From assembly GCA_029204045.2 (NCBI GenBank), contig CM055066.1, positions 17,556,484 through 17,620,483 of the forward strand: a DNA stretch of 64,000 nucleotides. Reading direction: 5' to 3'. This document shows positions 9,613 through 20,360 of the stretch, piece after piece. How positions within the stretch are numbered: position 1 is the stretch's first letter; every line of letters begins with the position of its first letter. The notes under the pieces are model-generated. The model ran no database searches. It was not told the origin of the DNA and worked only from the letters and a program-made list of their open reading frames with translations. The translations under genes were made by a program, and so were the position numbers. The stretch is from Tillandsia leiboldiana. Lineage: Eukaryota; Streptophyta; Magnoliopsida; Poales; Bromeliaceae.

Positions 9613-9789
9613 TGTGACGCCCCACTTCCCAGGGGGTCACCCATCCTAGAACTACTCTAGCTCTAGCACGCTTAACTCTCATGTTCCTCTTGGATCTTGC
9701 TACCATCCAAAATGCTATAGCCGGGTTAGAGATTTAGTCCTATTATATCATTTATATAGAGGACTAATCCAAATTCCGGGGGTGTTACA
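9613..9789 (-). mobile_element. Cassandra-type TRIM LTR with 5S rRNA-like segment
   Basis: The minus strand begins TGTAACACCCCC (9789) and ends GGGGCGTCACA (9613), giving TG...CA ends. Minus-strand 9676-9624 reads GTTAAGCGTGCTAGAGC...GATGGGTGACCCCCTGGGAAGT, which closely matches the 3' half of plant 5S rRNA including the pol III internal control region. A 5S-bearing short LTR is the hallmark of Cassandra TRIMs. A TATA-like TCTATATAAA lies in the same LTR (9751-9760). No target-site duplication is visible, and about 450 bp of host LTR end, PBS and leader are missing at this site compared with 17480-17925. Confidence 0.85.
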
Positions 9790-10249
9790 CGTGTTCTTCC
9801 TGTCAAGCAGTTGAGCTTAAGCGGTTGGTTTTGGGCCGGATACCCGGATTGAGGTCAGAGAGTTCCGGACCCAGATGACAGGATCGTCTGAGGCCTATCA
9901 GCGGCAAAGTGAGCGAGCTGCTGGTTTTAGTGACACAATTGTCGGAGCAGCGGGCAGCTCGATAGTGCTTCCTTCTGAGACCACCCGGTTGCAGTATCCT
10001 CAGGGGCGGGGATTTTGTGGCACTTATGGAGTGAGTAGCCCCCTCTGTGCCAATGTTTAGTGGCGAGGCACCGAGGTAGGGTGGATAGTTGATAGCTGGT
10101 GAGCTGAGGGGACGCGATCGATCTATTGAGCTACATTTGGCAGATGAACCACCCCGACTCGTAAGATTGAGTTTGGAGCATTTGGAGGCAGAGTCGTGGT
10201 TGGTGGTGACGGAGTGATCAATTGAGAGCCTCCCCGTGCTAGAGAGTTT

Positions 10250-10510
10250 TTGGCAGTTGTTGAACTGCGCGCTCCAGGTTCGAGGGACGAGGCGCATAGG
10301 ATATGTGAGACTGGGAGTGGATTGCGCCAGAATACCTTCCAGTTTATTCAGTCCCTTCGTTACAGGTTCGACGCCTCGTTGGAGTAGGCGTTGTGTTTGG
10401 AGCGTGGCGCTGCAGTTCCTTTGGATAGGGATCTGCCGCTAGAGGCGAGTTCAGGATATTGGCGCTTGGCACCGGGTGATGGTGGACAGATCGGCCGGCA
10501 GAGGCACTTC
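10250..10510 (+). pseudogene. Decayed ORF of unknown function, shared by family copies
   Basis: One frame reads VVELRAP.SRDEAHRI..TGSGLRQ.TFQF..SL, then after a TAG (10385-10387) continues ERGAAVPLDRDLP, SSGYWRLAP and GDGGQIGRQ. The same frame can be followed at 18368-18650, 45176-45450 (with an extra T in one place) and minus 63690-63410. E1b and X share the TAG (18528-18530 and 45311-45313), while the minus-strand copy keeps CAG (Gln) there. By position it could be part of gag, but I do not recognise the domain. Confidence 0.55.
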
Positions 10511-10586
10511 TGATTTCTTTTCCAGGATGACGGGTTCCTGAGATGCCAGAGATCGGGTGGACCCCGATGGCAACGTCAGCATCTAT

Positions 10587-10612
10587 ATCAGAGTGGCACA
10601 GCGGTAGCGTGG
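10587..10612 (+). other. Initiator tRNA-Met 5'-half-like segment (E1a)
   Basis: Begins ATCAGAGTGGCACAGCGG and continues TAGCGTGG. It matches the acceptor 5' strand and D-arm of plant initiator tRNA-Met with two mismatches by memory comparison. No anticodon loop or 3' half follows, so it is not a tRNA gene. The same segment is at 18886-18911, 45514-45539 and minus 63337-63312. Confidence 0.65.
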
Positions 10613-11554
10613 ATTTGCTATCTGCGGAGGACCTTATACGTCGCCTCAGTGTGAGCAGAGACAGAGGTCGTCCTCCCTATGTGGATAGTCCTGATTTTCC
10701 TTGCAGATTGGGCGACAACCACTTGCATTGAGCGGATAAACCTGTGCCGCCCGGTTGGAGGGCGCCACAGCAGCGGATCGGGTTGTCGCAGGTGTGAATT
10801 CATCACAGCAGCCGGAGTTAGAACATGTTGCACTCCTGCATGGATTAGAGGCAGATTTGTTACCACGTGCACTTGAGGTACTTGTTTCTGTTGTTGTTGT
10901 GCATGTGTAGGAGGCTTTTGGATCATGTCCAGTGCAGCTGAGACTGCGAATTATCGGCAGACTTATTGGTAATTGTGGCAGTTCGGTATTTGACCCTGTG
11001 CTTGAGATTGATTGGCACAATGCCACAGGATGTTAGACTGCAGAAAGAGAGGACTTTGACCTTCTGCGAGGCAGACGAGAGGAGGCTTGATGGTTGAGAT
11101 AGTTAGAGCACACAGGTTATAGCGACAGTGTGAGAGGTGCTTACGGCGGCACCGGGACCCAAGGATATCTCTATTGCCCCGAGATCCCGGGTGTGATTTC
11201 ACCTGAACTGTTTGTGATGCCGCCGGTTAGGGAGATAGAGATTGAGTTTGACGTGGTTCGGGGAACCGCACCACCTTCGACAGCACCTCATTGGATATCG
11301 CCTGTAGAGCTGAGAGAGCTGATGGCGCACTAGCAAGATCTGATGGATCGAGGGGTCTGTTTGACCTAGTGCCATGCCGTTGATATACGGTGGTGATGCC
11401 ACGCCGTTGGTACACGGTGGTGATGCCACGTCGTTGATACACGACTATGAGGGTCCTTTTATGGTTCGAGTGTAGACAGGTCTAGGTGGTATCTAGGACC
11501 TTTTGATGGAGCTATACTCCGGCAGTTATTGTATGATGCGAGTACCTACTTGGA

Positions 11555-12110
11555 ATCAGACAGCCGAGGACTTTGCCTAGAGGGCATTCAGGATCCGGTA
11601 AGGGCATTATGAGAGCATAGTGAGGCCTAATGGAATGACTAATGCCCTGTGACTTCAAGATCTGAGGAATTGTATGTCCCAGTTGTACTTGGACGAACTG
11701 GGAGTGGTGTTTCCCGAGGATATGTTGATTTACTCCCGGAGCGACTTGGAACACGAGGAGCACTTATAGATGTGCTACATGCCCGTGTGGATGAAGCTGT
11801 ATGCCAAGTTATTGAGGTATAAGTTGTAGCTTCAGAAGCCTACCTTCTTGGGTCACTTTGTTCGAGTCGTAGGAGCGGCGGTGGAAATCCGGCCAATATG
11901 GATACCATTTGGGAATTGACCGAGGTCGACAATTATGGTCAAGGTAAGGAGCTTCTTGGACTGGGCAGTGCCAGGAGAGCTTGGCAATCGGATGATGAGA
12001 CTGATACCAGCGCCAATGCTAGCATTTCCAGTGTTGGAAGAGAGATCTGCGAGTTTTAGTGATGCCTTCTATTGTGACCGTGGAGTTATCGTTGGGTTAT
12101 TGTTGAGCAT
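11555..12110 (+). pseudogene. Decayed gypsy RT to RNase H (E1a)
   Basis: The frame A-stop-R-A-F-R-I-R-stop-G-H-Y-E (11575 onward) is the RT motif FRTRYGHYE, followed by T-N-A of LTNAP, DMLIYSRSDLEHEEHL (DDILIYS region, 11716-11766), RSFLDW (SFLGLA, ~11945) and APMLAFPV...FSDAF (RNase H start, ~12010-12065). Stops replace Gln at 11578-11580 and the conserved Tyr at 11596-11598. The stretch from SFLGLA to the RNase H start is about 30 codons shorter than in the Tekay-like element at 530-740. The same shortening is seen in E1b and E3. Confidence 0.75.
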
Positions 12111-13664
12111 TCTGGATCACCCAGACAGGGCCCACGGCGTTGGCGGATACCTGGAGCAGGAAAGCTGCCCGGGGTTGAGTTGGATGATTCCACAGCTGGC
12201 GCTGTGTGGACTGTTGAGGCAAACATGGCTTGTGGTTGTGTCCCTGAGGGTTCCTTCGGATGATAGACCGCGGCTGAGTAGTTCACTCGGATGGTCAAGA
12301 TTCGGGAGTGACCGAGTGAGGACCCCTCCTTGTTAGGGCTCTTTTCCTTATTGGATAATCGTGTGGGTGTGCTTCGGGTTGCCTTGGTTGAGTTGACACA
12401 GGTTGTGGGTTGGTGCGTGTTGCACTGGCGGTTATCTTGTTTCCCCCAACTTTTGATGGAACCCTTGTTGTGTTTCATGTCTCAGCTCAGGAAGGTTATG
12501 TTTTTGGATCCATCGCCCGTGATTGACTCGCCCTATTTGAGATCTAGGAATGTTTGGAGTACGAGGGACGCCCGTTGCGAATTCTGGCTCATGAGATTAG
12601 AGGTTGCGCAATCGGGCTATGCCGTACTGGATATTGCTGTTGTTGTTGTTGAGGAGTAATCACGGGGAGTGAGCGATGACTTAGGAGCTGGAGATGTTGA
12701 TGTTGAGTACTTACCCTTGGTGTTTGTGACTCCTGGTGGAATTGAGCTAGTTTCGAGGATGAAACTTTCTTTAGTGGGGGAGGATGTGAGGACTTGGATC
12801 CCCACGACGAGATTACTGGTTGACCAGCAGCTCCTGGAGGCCTATGTGGCGTGTCGGTGGCGTGTGTGCACCAATTGGACACTAGTGATGGACTCAGTGT
12901 GTTTAATGGATCACGGGAGTGGTCAGTTGACCCCGTCGAATGCTTAGAAGTGGTTTTGTGCGCAATGGATATTAAAATTGGGCTCAGCGCGAAGTTTGGA
13001 TAAAAGAACATCTTTCTGGATGCCTTCGGCAACTTTTAGAGTTGGAATTTGGCAAAATGGACTTCGGATTTGGATTCAGCGCGCGAAAACGATGAAAATG
13101 AACTATTCACTTGCATTTTTCGGAGCCCGGATGACGCGCATGATTTTTGAGGCAACTATTACTGTTCCGGCGGCCGGGGGCAGCGTCGGCGGCTGCGGGC
13201 GGCGGCGGAGCACAGCGGCGTGGGCTCGGGCAGGCGGCGGAGGAACCGCGGGCAGGCACGTGGGCGCGCGGGCAGGCGCGCGGTCCACGGGCCGGCGTGC
13301 ACCGGAGGGCAGGACACGTGGCTTGATTGTACTGGTCGGTGCTGTGGACTCGGTTCACAGAACGAGTGGGGTGGGCCTCGGGGCACGTGCGTACAGGGGT
13401 GGCAGGCGGCGTCGCAGGCGCGCACGTGGGCGTTGACCGCGGTTTCCTGCGCGTTGGGCGCGCCACGTGTCGGCAGCAGAGTGGGCCACGCGACGCGTGG
13501 CCAGTGGATGATTTCGCTGTAGCCTGTTTGGTGGGCTACGTGGGCTCCCCTGGGCGATTCGGGCTTGAACAGTGTTGGGCCGGGCCCAACACTGTAGCTG
13601 CCCGAATCAAATCGGGCGCCCGGAAGTGGGGACTCAACCGCCATTTCTCGAATTGTTTCAGGTG

Positions 13665-13970
13665 CCTATTTAAGCGATCCGAGCGGCTTCTTCTTCCTCT
13701 TTTCTGCATTTCGGAGCCTTTTCTCACCTCGGTGTCTTCTACAAAGTTGTTCCCCGCACAGTTCTGCTTCCAACTGTGGATTCCCGGATTTTTCCATGGC
13801 ATGCACTTTGAGGTTTCCTTTTTTACGGCGCGGCGCGACGCTCGTCCATTTGTGTTCCCCTTCGTCGCGTTTCGGTGCGCGAGCTCCCCCGGCCTACTCT
13901 GACCACCTTTTCGAGCGATTTCTTCACCGCTGGATCCGCGACGGACAGTGCTTCGATCTAGGTATGTTTA
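13665..13970 (+). promoter_or_regulatory. LTR promoter and leader with splice donor-like site
   Basis: CCTATTTAAGC (13665-13675) is a TATA-type element followed by a CT-rich patch (CTTCTTCTTCCTCTTTTC) as in plant LTR start regions. TCTAG|GTATGT (GT at 13962) is a donor-like site. The minus-strand E3 LTR has the counterpart TGTATAAAAGGGCC at 59927-59914 and CAG|GTAGGG near 59658-59650. Confidence 0.5.
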
Positions 13971-15780
13971 GTATCCCCTAGTTTCACGCTTTTTGAGGTG
14001 TTTTTTCAAGCTTACTGTGACGCTATTTCTGTGATGGAGACTTGGACAGCGGCGTGGTTTTTCGGCGATATCTCCGCAACCGGGCATCGGATTGAGACGC
14101 TCCTGTGCACTTTTTGCATCTACTCAACGCGAGGATTACCACCGTATTTTTCTGGGATTTTTCTGAGGCTTTCCCGAAGGTATATGTTTTCTCCCTTAAC
14201 AGTGCATGGAATTACAGTTGTGTTGTTGTGAGGTTGTGAGCACCCTGTGTTGTAGAATTTTTAACTCGGCCTACGGGGCTCGGAATTTGACGTGCAACTA
14301 CCCGTTTCGAAGGTCTCGACGCGGGGATCGCAGTAGTATTTTTGTTGGATTTTTCCGAGTCCGTTCTACAGGTGGAAATTTCACATCTTTAAGGCTGTTT
14401 TTGCAGATTGTGTATACTTGGAATATTTTGGATTAAGTGTAATGTTGGACCTTATTGTTGTACCCAGGGGTGTTTGCAAGTGTTGCTGGACCCGTTGGAT
14501 CTGGAGACTTTGATTTCGGGGTATTTTCAGCTATTTAGAGCCGAGGCTTGCGCGATATGTACCGAGGGTGCAGTTTTGGCAGATTTTGGACTGTGAGCGT
14601 CTACACACTTCACCGACCCCAGGTTTGCCTTGGATTGAGCACTTCAGGTGGGTAAGCTTAATTTGGTAACTGTATAAGGTTTTTATATCCTGGTGAATGT
14701 AAGTGCACATGTGGGGATGTCACCCCTCTATGACTGATAGCAGGCATATTCGATGTACAACCGATATGAGCGAGAGGTAAGCAAGGAATGGCCTACTTGG
14801 GTGAGATTGGTATACTATAGTAGGATTACTTTAGTATGCTTTGCTAATATATGTTTCACCCGCTTTTATCGTTTCTGAGGACAAAAGCATGCTTGCTTGG
14901 ACATGTAGCTAGGCCATCTTTTACTGCTGCACTACTTACTGGAACTTAACTTAGGAGAAACCATGCTTTTCCTTTTCTCCTACATTGTTAGTCAGGCGGT
15001 CTGTGTTGCTCGGGTGCGAGCAGGGGTCTGGGGTAGTGTAGCCGGGACATTAGTGTCAGCGACGGGTTGTGTTGGATTTCGGTTGGCGGGATTTTGTGGT
15101 GACCGCGGACTTTGGGCGGTTGACCGGAGGTCGGTTATAGGACTTGATTCTAGACGGCAGGGTATTGCGGCAACCGCTTATATTGGACGGTTGACCGGAT
15201 ATTTATTTACGCACCAGATTGGGTATCTGATTTCTCTAGTGGAGGGAGATTCCCACTATTTGCGTACTTTTGCATCTGATTGAGGACCGAGGCTTTCTTT
15301 AGTGGTTAGGCTTTCCCACTTTGATCAGAGTCATGATCCAGTCCTGCTGATTTATACTTATGTTACTGGTTACTGAGATAATTTACTCGTGTGGGTCGCT
15401 GCCCTCGAGTGCCACTCCGGAGTGTGCGATCGGACGGTTAGAGAGGCCGATCTGTTACTTACTTTTGTTTGCGATCGGACGGTTAGAGTGGCCGATCTGT
15501 TACGTACTTTGAGTCCTTGAGACTCCTATCCCTTATCGGTGTTATGCATTGGCCAGCATACCCGATTCGGCAGGCACAGCAGGCAGTACCAGTTTTACTG
15601 GCGTCACTAGATTGGGTTTATTACAGATATTTACTTTACTGTTACACTCGTGTCAGGGGGACCAAGCAGAGTCTAGTAGACGTGTATAGACCAGTGCTAG
15701 TGTTGTTGGGAACAGTTTGGGGATCGACGGTTGTCCCAAGGTCATTGTGAGTTGTTGACCATTGTGCGAGAGGCTTGGTG

Positions 15781-17601
15781 ATCTTGAGTTTATCCGTTCT
15801 GAGAGAGAGCGTGGATTTTGACTATAGCCTGCATGAGCCACTACTCGATAGTGAGTTAGTCCGTTTGGACGCCCTATGTAATTCCTGCCCGTCAGCGGGA
15901 GGTGGTTGTCGGTGGGCGCAGGTTTGACTGGACCAGGTGTGGCAGTCAGCTCGATTGGGTCGATTGTGCACTTCATGTGCTGGTGGTTGCATACCATTCT
16001 TTGGTTCTCCCCTTTTGAGCATTTAGATAGAGGCGTGGTAGCTGTTGAGAGTCTCCAGCTTCCTTATTTCAGTCTTTACGCCTTTGGTTAGTTTATGTCT
16101 CTTGAGGACTTAGTGGGCAGACCGTCGAGTCTGGCGGTGGTACCCACTGAGAACTCCCTTTTTGGTATAGTTCTCACACCCTCTGGGGGTCTTTCCTCTC
16201 ATTTTTCCTTCCTCTCATTTGTTTTGCAGAGTCTTAGCGGGTGTTGCTGATTTTGTGGCTGTTGATCGAGGCGAGAGAGTCGCGAGCTAGATCCCTACCC
16301 GTCGTTGGAGAGTAGCAGTACCCCCTCAGAGGAGATCCTCAGTAGATTGGCTATTTTATTTTCCTCTTTTGAGAGACTCATGTAGTAAGGATATGATATA
16401 TATTGAGAGCCTGTACACTGATGTATTTATTGGAGATATCTCCCTGTTGAGTTTTGAGCTTTATATATGAGGATATTGTATGATTATCATTTTTGGGAGA
16501 TGGACATTGTTGTATTATTTCCAGTTGTACAGTGGTTGATTTTAGTTATATAGCAGATTTTCATTTATAGCTCTGATATCTGTTAGATGTAGTACTTTTC
16601 TTGCAGGTAGGACGCTTCGCCTATGCGGAGTTTGGCATAGGTGGCGGATCTGTTGGCGAGCCCGGGTCGCAGTTTCGACCCCGGGGCGTGACATCTTGAG
16701 TCTTTTCGTTCTGAGAGAGAGCGTGGATTTCGATTATAGTCTGCATGAGCCACTATTCGATAGCGAGTTAGTCCGATTGGACACCCTACGTAATTCCTGC
16801 CCAGCAGTGGGAGGTGGTTGTAGGTGGGCGCAGGCTTGACTGGACCCGATGTGGCAGTCAGCTCAATTGGGTCGATTGAGCACCTCGTGTGCGAGTGTTG
16901 CATATCTTTATCAGAGTTTCCCGATTTGATCATTTAGATAGAGGCATGGTAGCTGTTGAGTGTCTCCTGCTTTCTTGTTCAGTTTTTACTGCATTGGTTA
17001 TCTTATGCCTCTAGTGGACTTAGTGGGCAGATCGTCGGGCCTGGTGGCGGTACCCACTGAAAACTCCCTTTTTGGTGTAGTTCTCACACCCGTTGGGGGT
17101 TTTCCCCCTCCCTTTCTTTTCTCTCCTTTGTTTTGCAGAGTCTTAGCGGGTGTTGCTGATTCTGCGGTTGTTGATCGATGCGAGGGAGTCACGAGCTAGA
17201 TCCCTATCCGTCGATGGAGAGTAGCGGTACCCCTTCAGAGGAGATCGTCAGTAGATTAGTTATTTTATTTTCCTCTTTTGAGAGACTATTGTAGTGAGGA
17301 TATGTGATGTATTGAGAGCCTGTACACTAATGTTTTATTTGAGATACCTCCCTGTTGAGTTCGGGGTTTTGTATTTGAGGATATTGTATGATTATCATTT
17401 TGGGAGATGGACATTGTTATTATTATTTCCAGTTGTATAGTGGTTGGTTTTAGTTTTACAGCAGATTTTTATTTATAGCTCTGATATCTGTTTAGCTGTA
17501 GTACTTTTCTTGCAGGTAGGACGCTTCGCCTATGCGGGGTTTGGCATAGGTGGCGGATCTGTTGGCGAGCCCGAGTCGCAGTTCGACCCCGGGGCGTGAC
17601 A
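15781..17601 (+). repeat. 912-bp tandem duplication of the LTR 3' end
   Basis: Copy 1 is 15781-16692 and copy 2 is 16693-17601. Both begin ATCTTGAGT...CGTTCTGAGAGAGAGCGTGG and end with GACCCCGGGGCGTGAC. The copies differ at many positions, so the duplication is older than the 2.36-kb one at 54582-59299. As a result an LTR-end sequence (GGGGCGTGACA, 16683-16693) lies inside the LTR. Confidence 0.85.
17518..17601 (+). promoter_or_regulatory. U5 stem-loops before the PBS
   Basis: Three consecutive hairpins: AGGACG-CTT-CGCCT (17518-17531, one bulge); CCTATGC (17529-17535) with GCATAGG (17544-17550), using the same CCT; and GAGTCG with CGACCC (weaker here). The second stem is CTATACGG/CCGTATGG at 44312-44332 and CTGTGCGG/CCGTACAG at 49978-49999, so several paired positions have changed together. 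Stems 1 and 2 share bases and would be alternatives. Confidence 0.65.
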
Positions 17602-17609
17602 GATTAGGT

Positions 17610-17621
17610 TTGTATCAGAGC
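17610..17621 (+). other. PBS for initiator tRNA-Met (one mismatch)
   Basis: TTGTATCAGAGC eight bases after the LTR end; the consensus is TGGTATCAGAGC. It marks the 5' boundary of the E1b internal region. Confidence 0.8.
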
Positions 17622-18367
17622 TTAGGGATAGGTCGGTTGGGACTGTAGAAACCCTAGGCTGATGTTTGGACCCTAGGATGACTTCGTGAGAGTCGTGACT
17701 TTTGGCGAGAGTTCTGATTGGGTTTTATACCTCCCCCAAGTGATGGGATGAGTGATTGGCATGTTTATTCTCCTAAGCAATTATGTTGGCTGCAGACAAC
17801 ATAATGCGGTGGAACGGTTGACATGCTCTAGACTTTCGCCGGATTGGGTCGAGTTTTGATTTGTGCTGTGGTGCAGTTGGTCGTGGTGAGCGGTGTCTCC
17901 CCGACGCGTTATGCGGATTGGTGTGCACTCGTCGCAGCAGTTGACCTTGAGCGGTTGGATTTGGGCCGGATACCCGGATTGAGGTCAGAGAGCTCCAGAC
18001 CCGGATGACAGGATTGTTAGAGGCTTATCAGCGGCAGAGTGAGCAGCTGGTCTGGGTGACACAGTTGTCGAAGCACCGGACAGCCCGACAGTGCTCTTCT
18101 CCTGAGACCACCTAGTTGCAGTATCCTCAGCGGTAGTGATTTCTGTGGCGCCGATAGAGCGAGTAGCCCCCTCCGTGCCAATGTTTAGTGCTGAGGCACC
18201 GAGGCAGGGTGGATAACTAACAGCAGATTGAGCTGTGGGTCATGATCGGTTTATTGAGCCAGTTTTGGTAGTCGAACCACCCCGATTCGTAGGTTTGAGC
18301 TTGGAGCCTTAGGAGGCTGAATCGTGGTTGGTGGTGAAGGAGAAACTATTTGAGAGCTTCCTTGTGC

Positions 18368-18650
18368 CGAGAGTTTATGCAGTGGTTGAACTGCGCGCTC
18401 CATTTTAGAGGGACGAGGCGCATAGGATTTGTGTGACTGGGAGTGGATTGCTCCAGGATACCTTTCAGTTTATTCGGTCCCTCCTATACAGATTTTGGAT
18501 GCCTTGATAGAGGATGCCTCGATAGAGTAGGCATTATGTTTGGAGCTCGGCGCTGCAGTCCCTTTGGATGGGGATCTGCCGCCAGAGGCGAGTTCTGGAT
18601 GGAGGCGCTTGGCGCTAGGTGATGGAGGACAGATCGGCCGGCAGAGGCAT
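18368..18650 (+). pseudogene. Decayed ORF of unknown function (E1b copy)
   Basis: Same frame as 10250-10510: VVELRAP then RDEAHRI.VTGSGL.QDTFQF, broken by a TAG after the first seven residues and further stops near 18508-18530. It shares the TAG at 18528-18530 with E1a and X. Function unknown. Confidence 0.5.
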
Positions 18651-18885
18651 TTTCGTTTTGCTTTCCAGGATGGTGGATATCCTTGTGGACGGTTGATGTA
18701 AAGCTTACCCAAGGGAATGTTACCCTTTGTGAGGTATAATATATGTGATTGAGGGGTGAGCTTAGTAAGGATAATTGTATAAGGAATTGCATGAATTAAT
18801 TGTGTTTTGTCATATCACAGTTGCAATAATGGATTTCTGAGATGTCGGGGGTCGGGTGGACCCCGATGGCAGCATTAGCATCTAT

Positions 18886-18911
18886 ATCAGAGTAGCGCAG
18901 CGGTAGCGTGG
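18886..18911 (+). other. Initiator tRNA-Met 5'-half-like segment (E1b)
   Basis: ATCAGAGTAGCGCAGCGG followed by TAGCGTGG. Same position in the element and the same A-to-T variant (CGGTAGC) as the E1a copy, so inherited from a common ancestor. Confidence 0.65.
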
Positions 18912-19804
18912 ATTTGTTGTCTGCGGAGGACCATATCCGTCGCCTTAGTGTGAGCAGAGACAAAGGTCGTGCTCCCTTTGTGATTGGTTTAGATATTTTC
19001 TGGCAGACAGAGCGACAACCGCTTGCATCGTGTGGATGAGATTGTGCCGCCTGGTTGGAGGGCACCACGGCAGTGGATCGGGTTGTTGTAGGTGTGATTT
19101 CATCATAGCAGTCGGAGTTAGCGCACTTTGCATTCCGGCATGGACTAGAGGCAGAGTTGTTACCACGTGCACTAGAGGTAAAGGTTACTATCGGTGTTGT
19201 GCATGTGAATGAGGCTTGTGGATCATGTCCAGTGCCGTTGAGACCATGAGTTATACCGGCAAACCTATTGGTATGGGTGGCAGTTCGGTGTTTTGACCCA
19301 GTGCTTGGGATTGGTTGGCACAGTACCACTGGATGGTTAAGTGCGGAGAGTGATGACTGTGACCTTCTGCGAGGCAGACAAAAGGAGGCTTGTTATATTG
19401 AGACTGTTCGAGCACACAGGTTATAGCGACAGTGTGAGAGGAGCTTATGGCGGCACCGGGACTAAAGGATATTTCTATCGCTGCGAGATCCCGGGTGTGA
19501 GTCCACTCGAGCCGATGATTATGCCGCCAGTTAGGGAGATTAAGATTGCGATTGACGTGGTTCTGGAAACCGCGCCAACCTCAATAGCACCTCATGGATA
19601 TTATCTGTAAGAGCTGGGAGAGTTGATGGCACAGGTGCAGGGATCTGATGGATCGAGGGTCTGTTTGACCTAGTGCCACGTCGTTGATACACGATGGTAA
19701 GGGTTCCTTTGTGGTTTGAGCACAGGCAGGTCCGGATATTATTTAGGGCCTTTTTGATGGAGTTATACTCCGGCCGTTGTTTGTTTGTGATGCGTGTACA
19801 TACT

Positions 19805-20360
19805 TGGAATCAGACAGCCGAGGATTTTGCCTAGATGGCGTTCAGGTCACAGTAGGGGCATTATGAGCTCATAGTGAGGCCAAATGGACTGACTAATGCC
19901 CCGTCGCCTTTAAGATTTGAGGAATTGTGTGTTCCAGCTGTATTTGGACGGATTGGTAAGTGTGTTCTGGATAGGTATTGGATGGGCTCCTAGAGTGACT
20001 TGGAGCTTGTGGAGCACTTACGGATGGTACTGCAATGTCTGTGTGAAGGAAGCTGTGTGCCAAATTGTCGAGGTGCAACTTTTAGCTTTAGGAACATACC
20101 TGCTTGGGCCACATTATTCTAGCCGTTGGAGCGGCGGTGGAAATCCGGCCAAGATGGATGCTATTTAAGATTTGCCGAGACTGACATTTATTGTTGAGAC
20201 GAGAAGCTTCTTGGACTGGGCAGTGCCAACAGAGCTGGACGATTGGATGATTAGACTGATACCAGCGCCGATTTTAGCATCGCCAGTGATGGGAGATGGA
20301 TTTGCGAGATACAGTGATGCCTCCCATAGTGGCTATGGAGTTACAGTTGGATTATTGATG
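19805..20360 (+). pseudogene. Decayed gypsy RT to RNase H (E1b)
   Basis: Frame EDFA-stop-MAFRSQ-stop-GHYELIV.PNGLTNAP (19820-19905) is the RT segment around FRTRYGHYEF and MPFGLTNAP. Stops are at 19832-19834 (same Gln codon as E1a) and at the conserved Tyr. SFLDWAVP (~20206) and APILASPVMG...YSDASHSGYGVTVGLLMS (~20270-20357) follow with the same shortened spacing as E1a. Catalytic DD is not preserved. Confidence 0.75.

Larger units (their letters stand above)
9790..12784 (+). mobile_element. Decayed gypsy internal region E1a
   Basis: Non-coding remnant of a gypsy internal domain, collinear with 17940-21036 and, reversed, with 64000-60956. It holds a decayed unidentified ORF (10250-10510), a tRNA-like segment (10587-10612) and an RT to RNase H remnant (11555-12110). 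It ends with the GTTTCGAGGATGAAAC hairpin (12750-12765) and the polypurine tract AGTGGGGGAGGA (12773-12784) directly before the LTR. Every frame is full of stops. The PBS and leader were lost at the Cassandra junction. Confidence 0.8.
12785..17601 (+). mobile_element. Giant LTR shared by E1a and E1b (4.8 kb)
   Basis: Starts TGTGAGGACTTGG right after the polypurine tract and ends GGGGCGTGACA at 17601, followed by GATTAGG and a PBS. It is therefore both the 3' LTR of the E1a internal region and the 5' LTR of the E1b internal region. Inside: CpG-rich U3 (13160-13310), TATA box (13665-13674), donor-like CTAG|GTATGT (GT at 13962), and a 3' half containing a 912-bp duplication (15781-16692 and 16693-17601), each copy with the double stem-loop. 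No coding sequence. Confidence 0.85.

Noticed and set aside
9624..9676. A functional 5S rRNA gene
   Set aside because: Only the 3' half of 5S is clear, it is embedded in TG...CA LTR ends, and no 5S spacer or T-run terminator context is seen; Cassandra explains it better.
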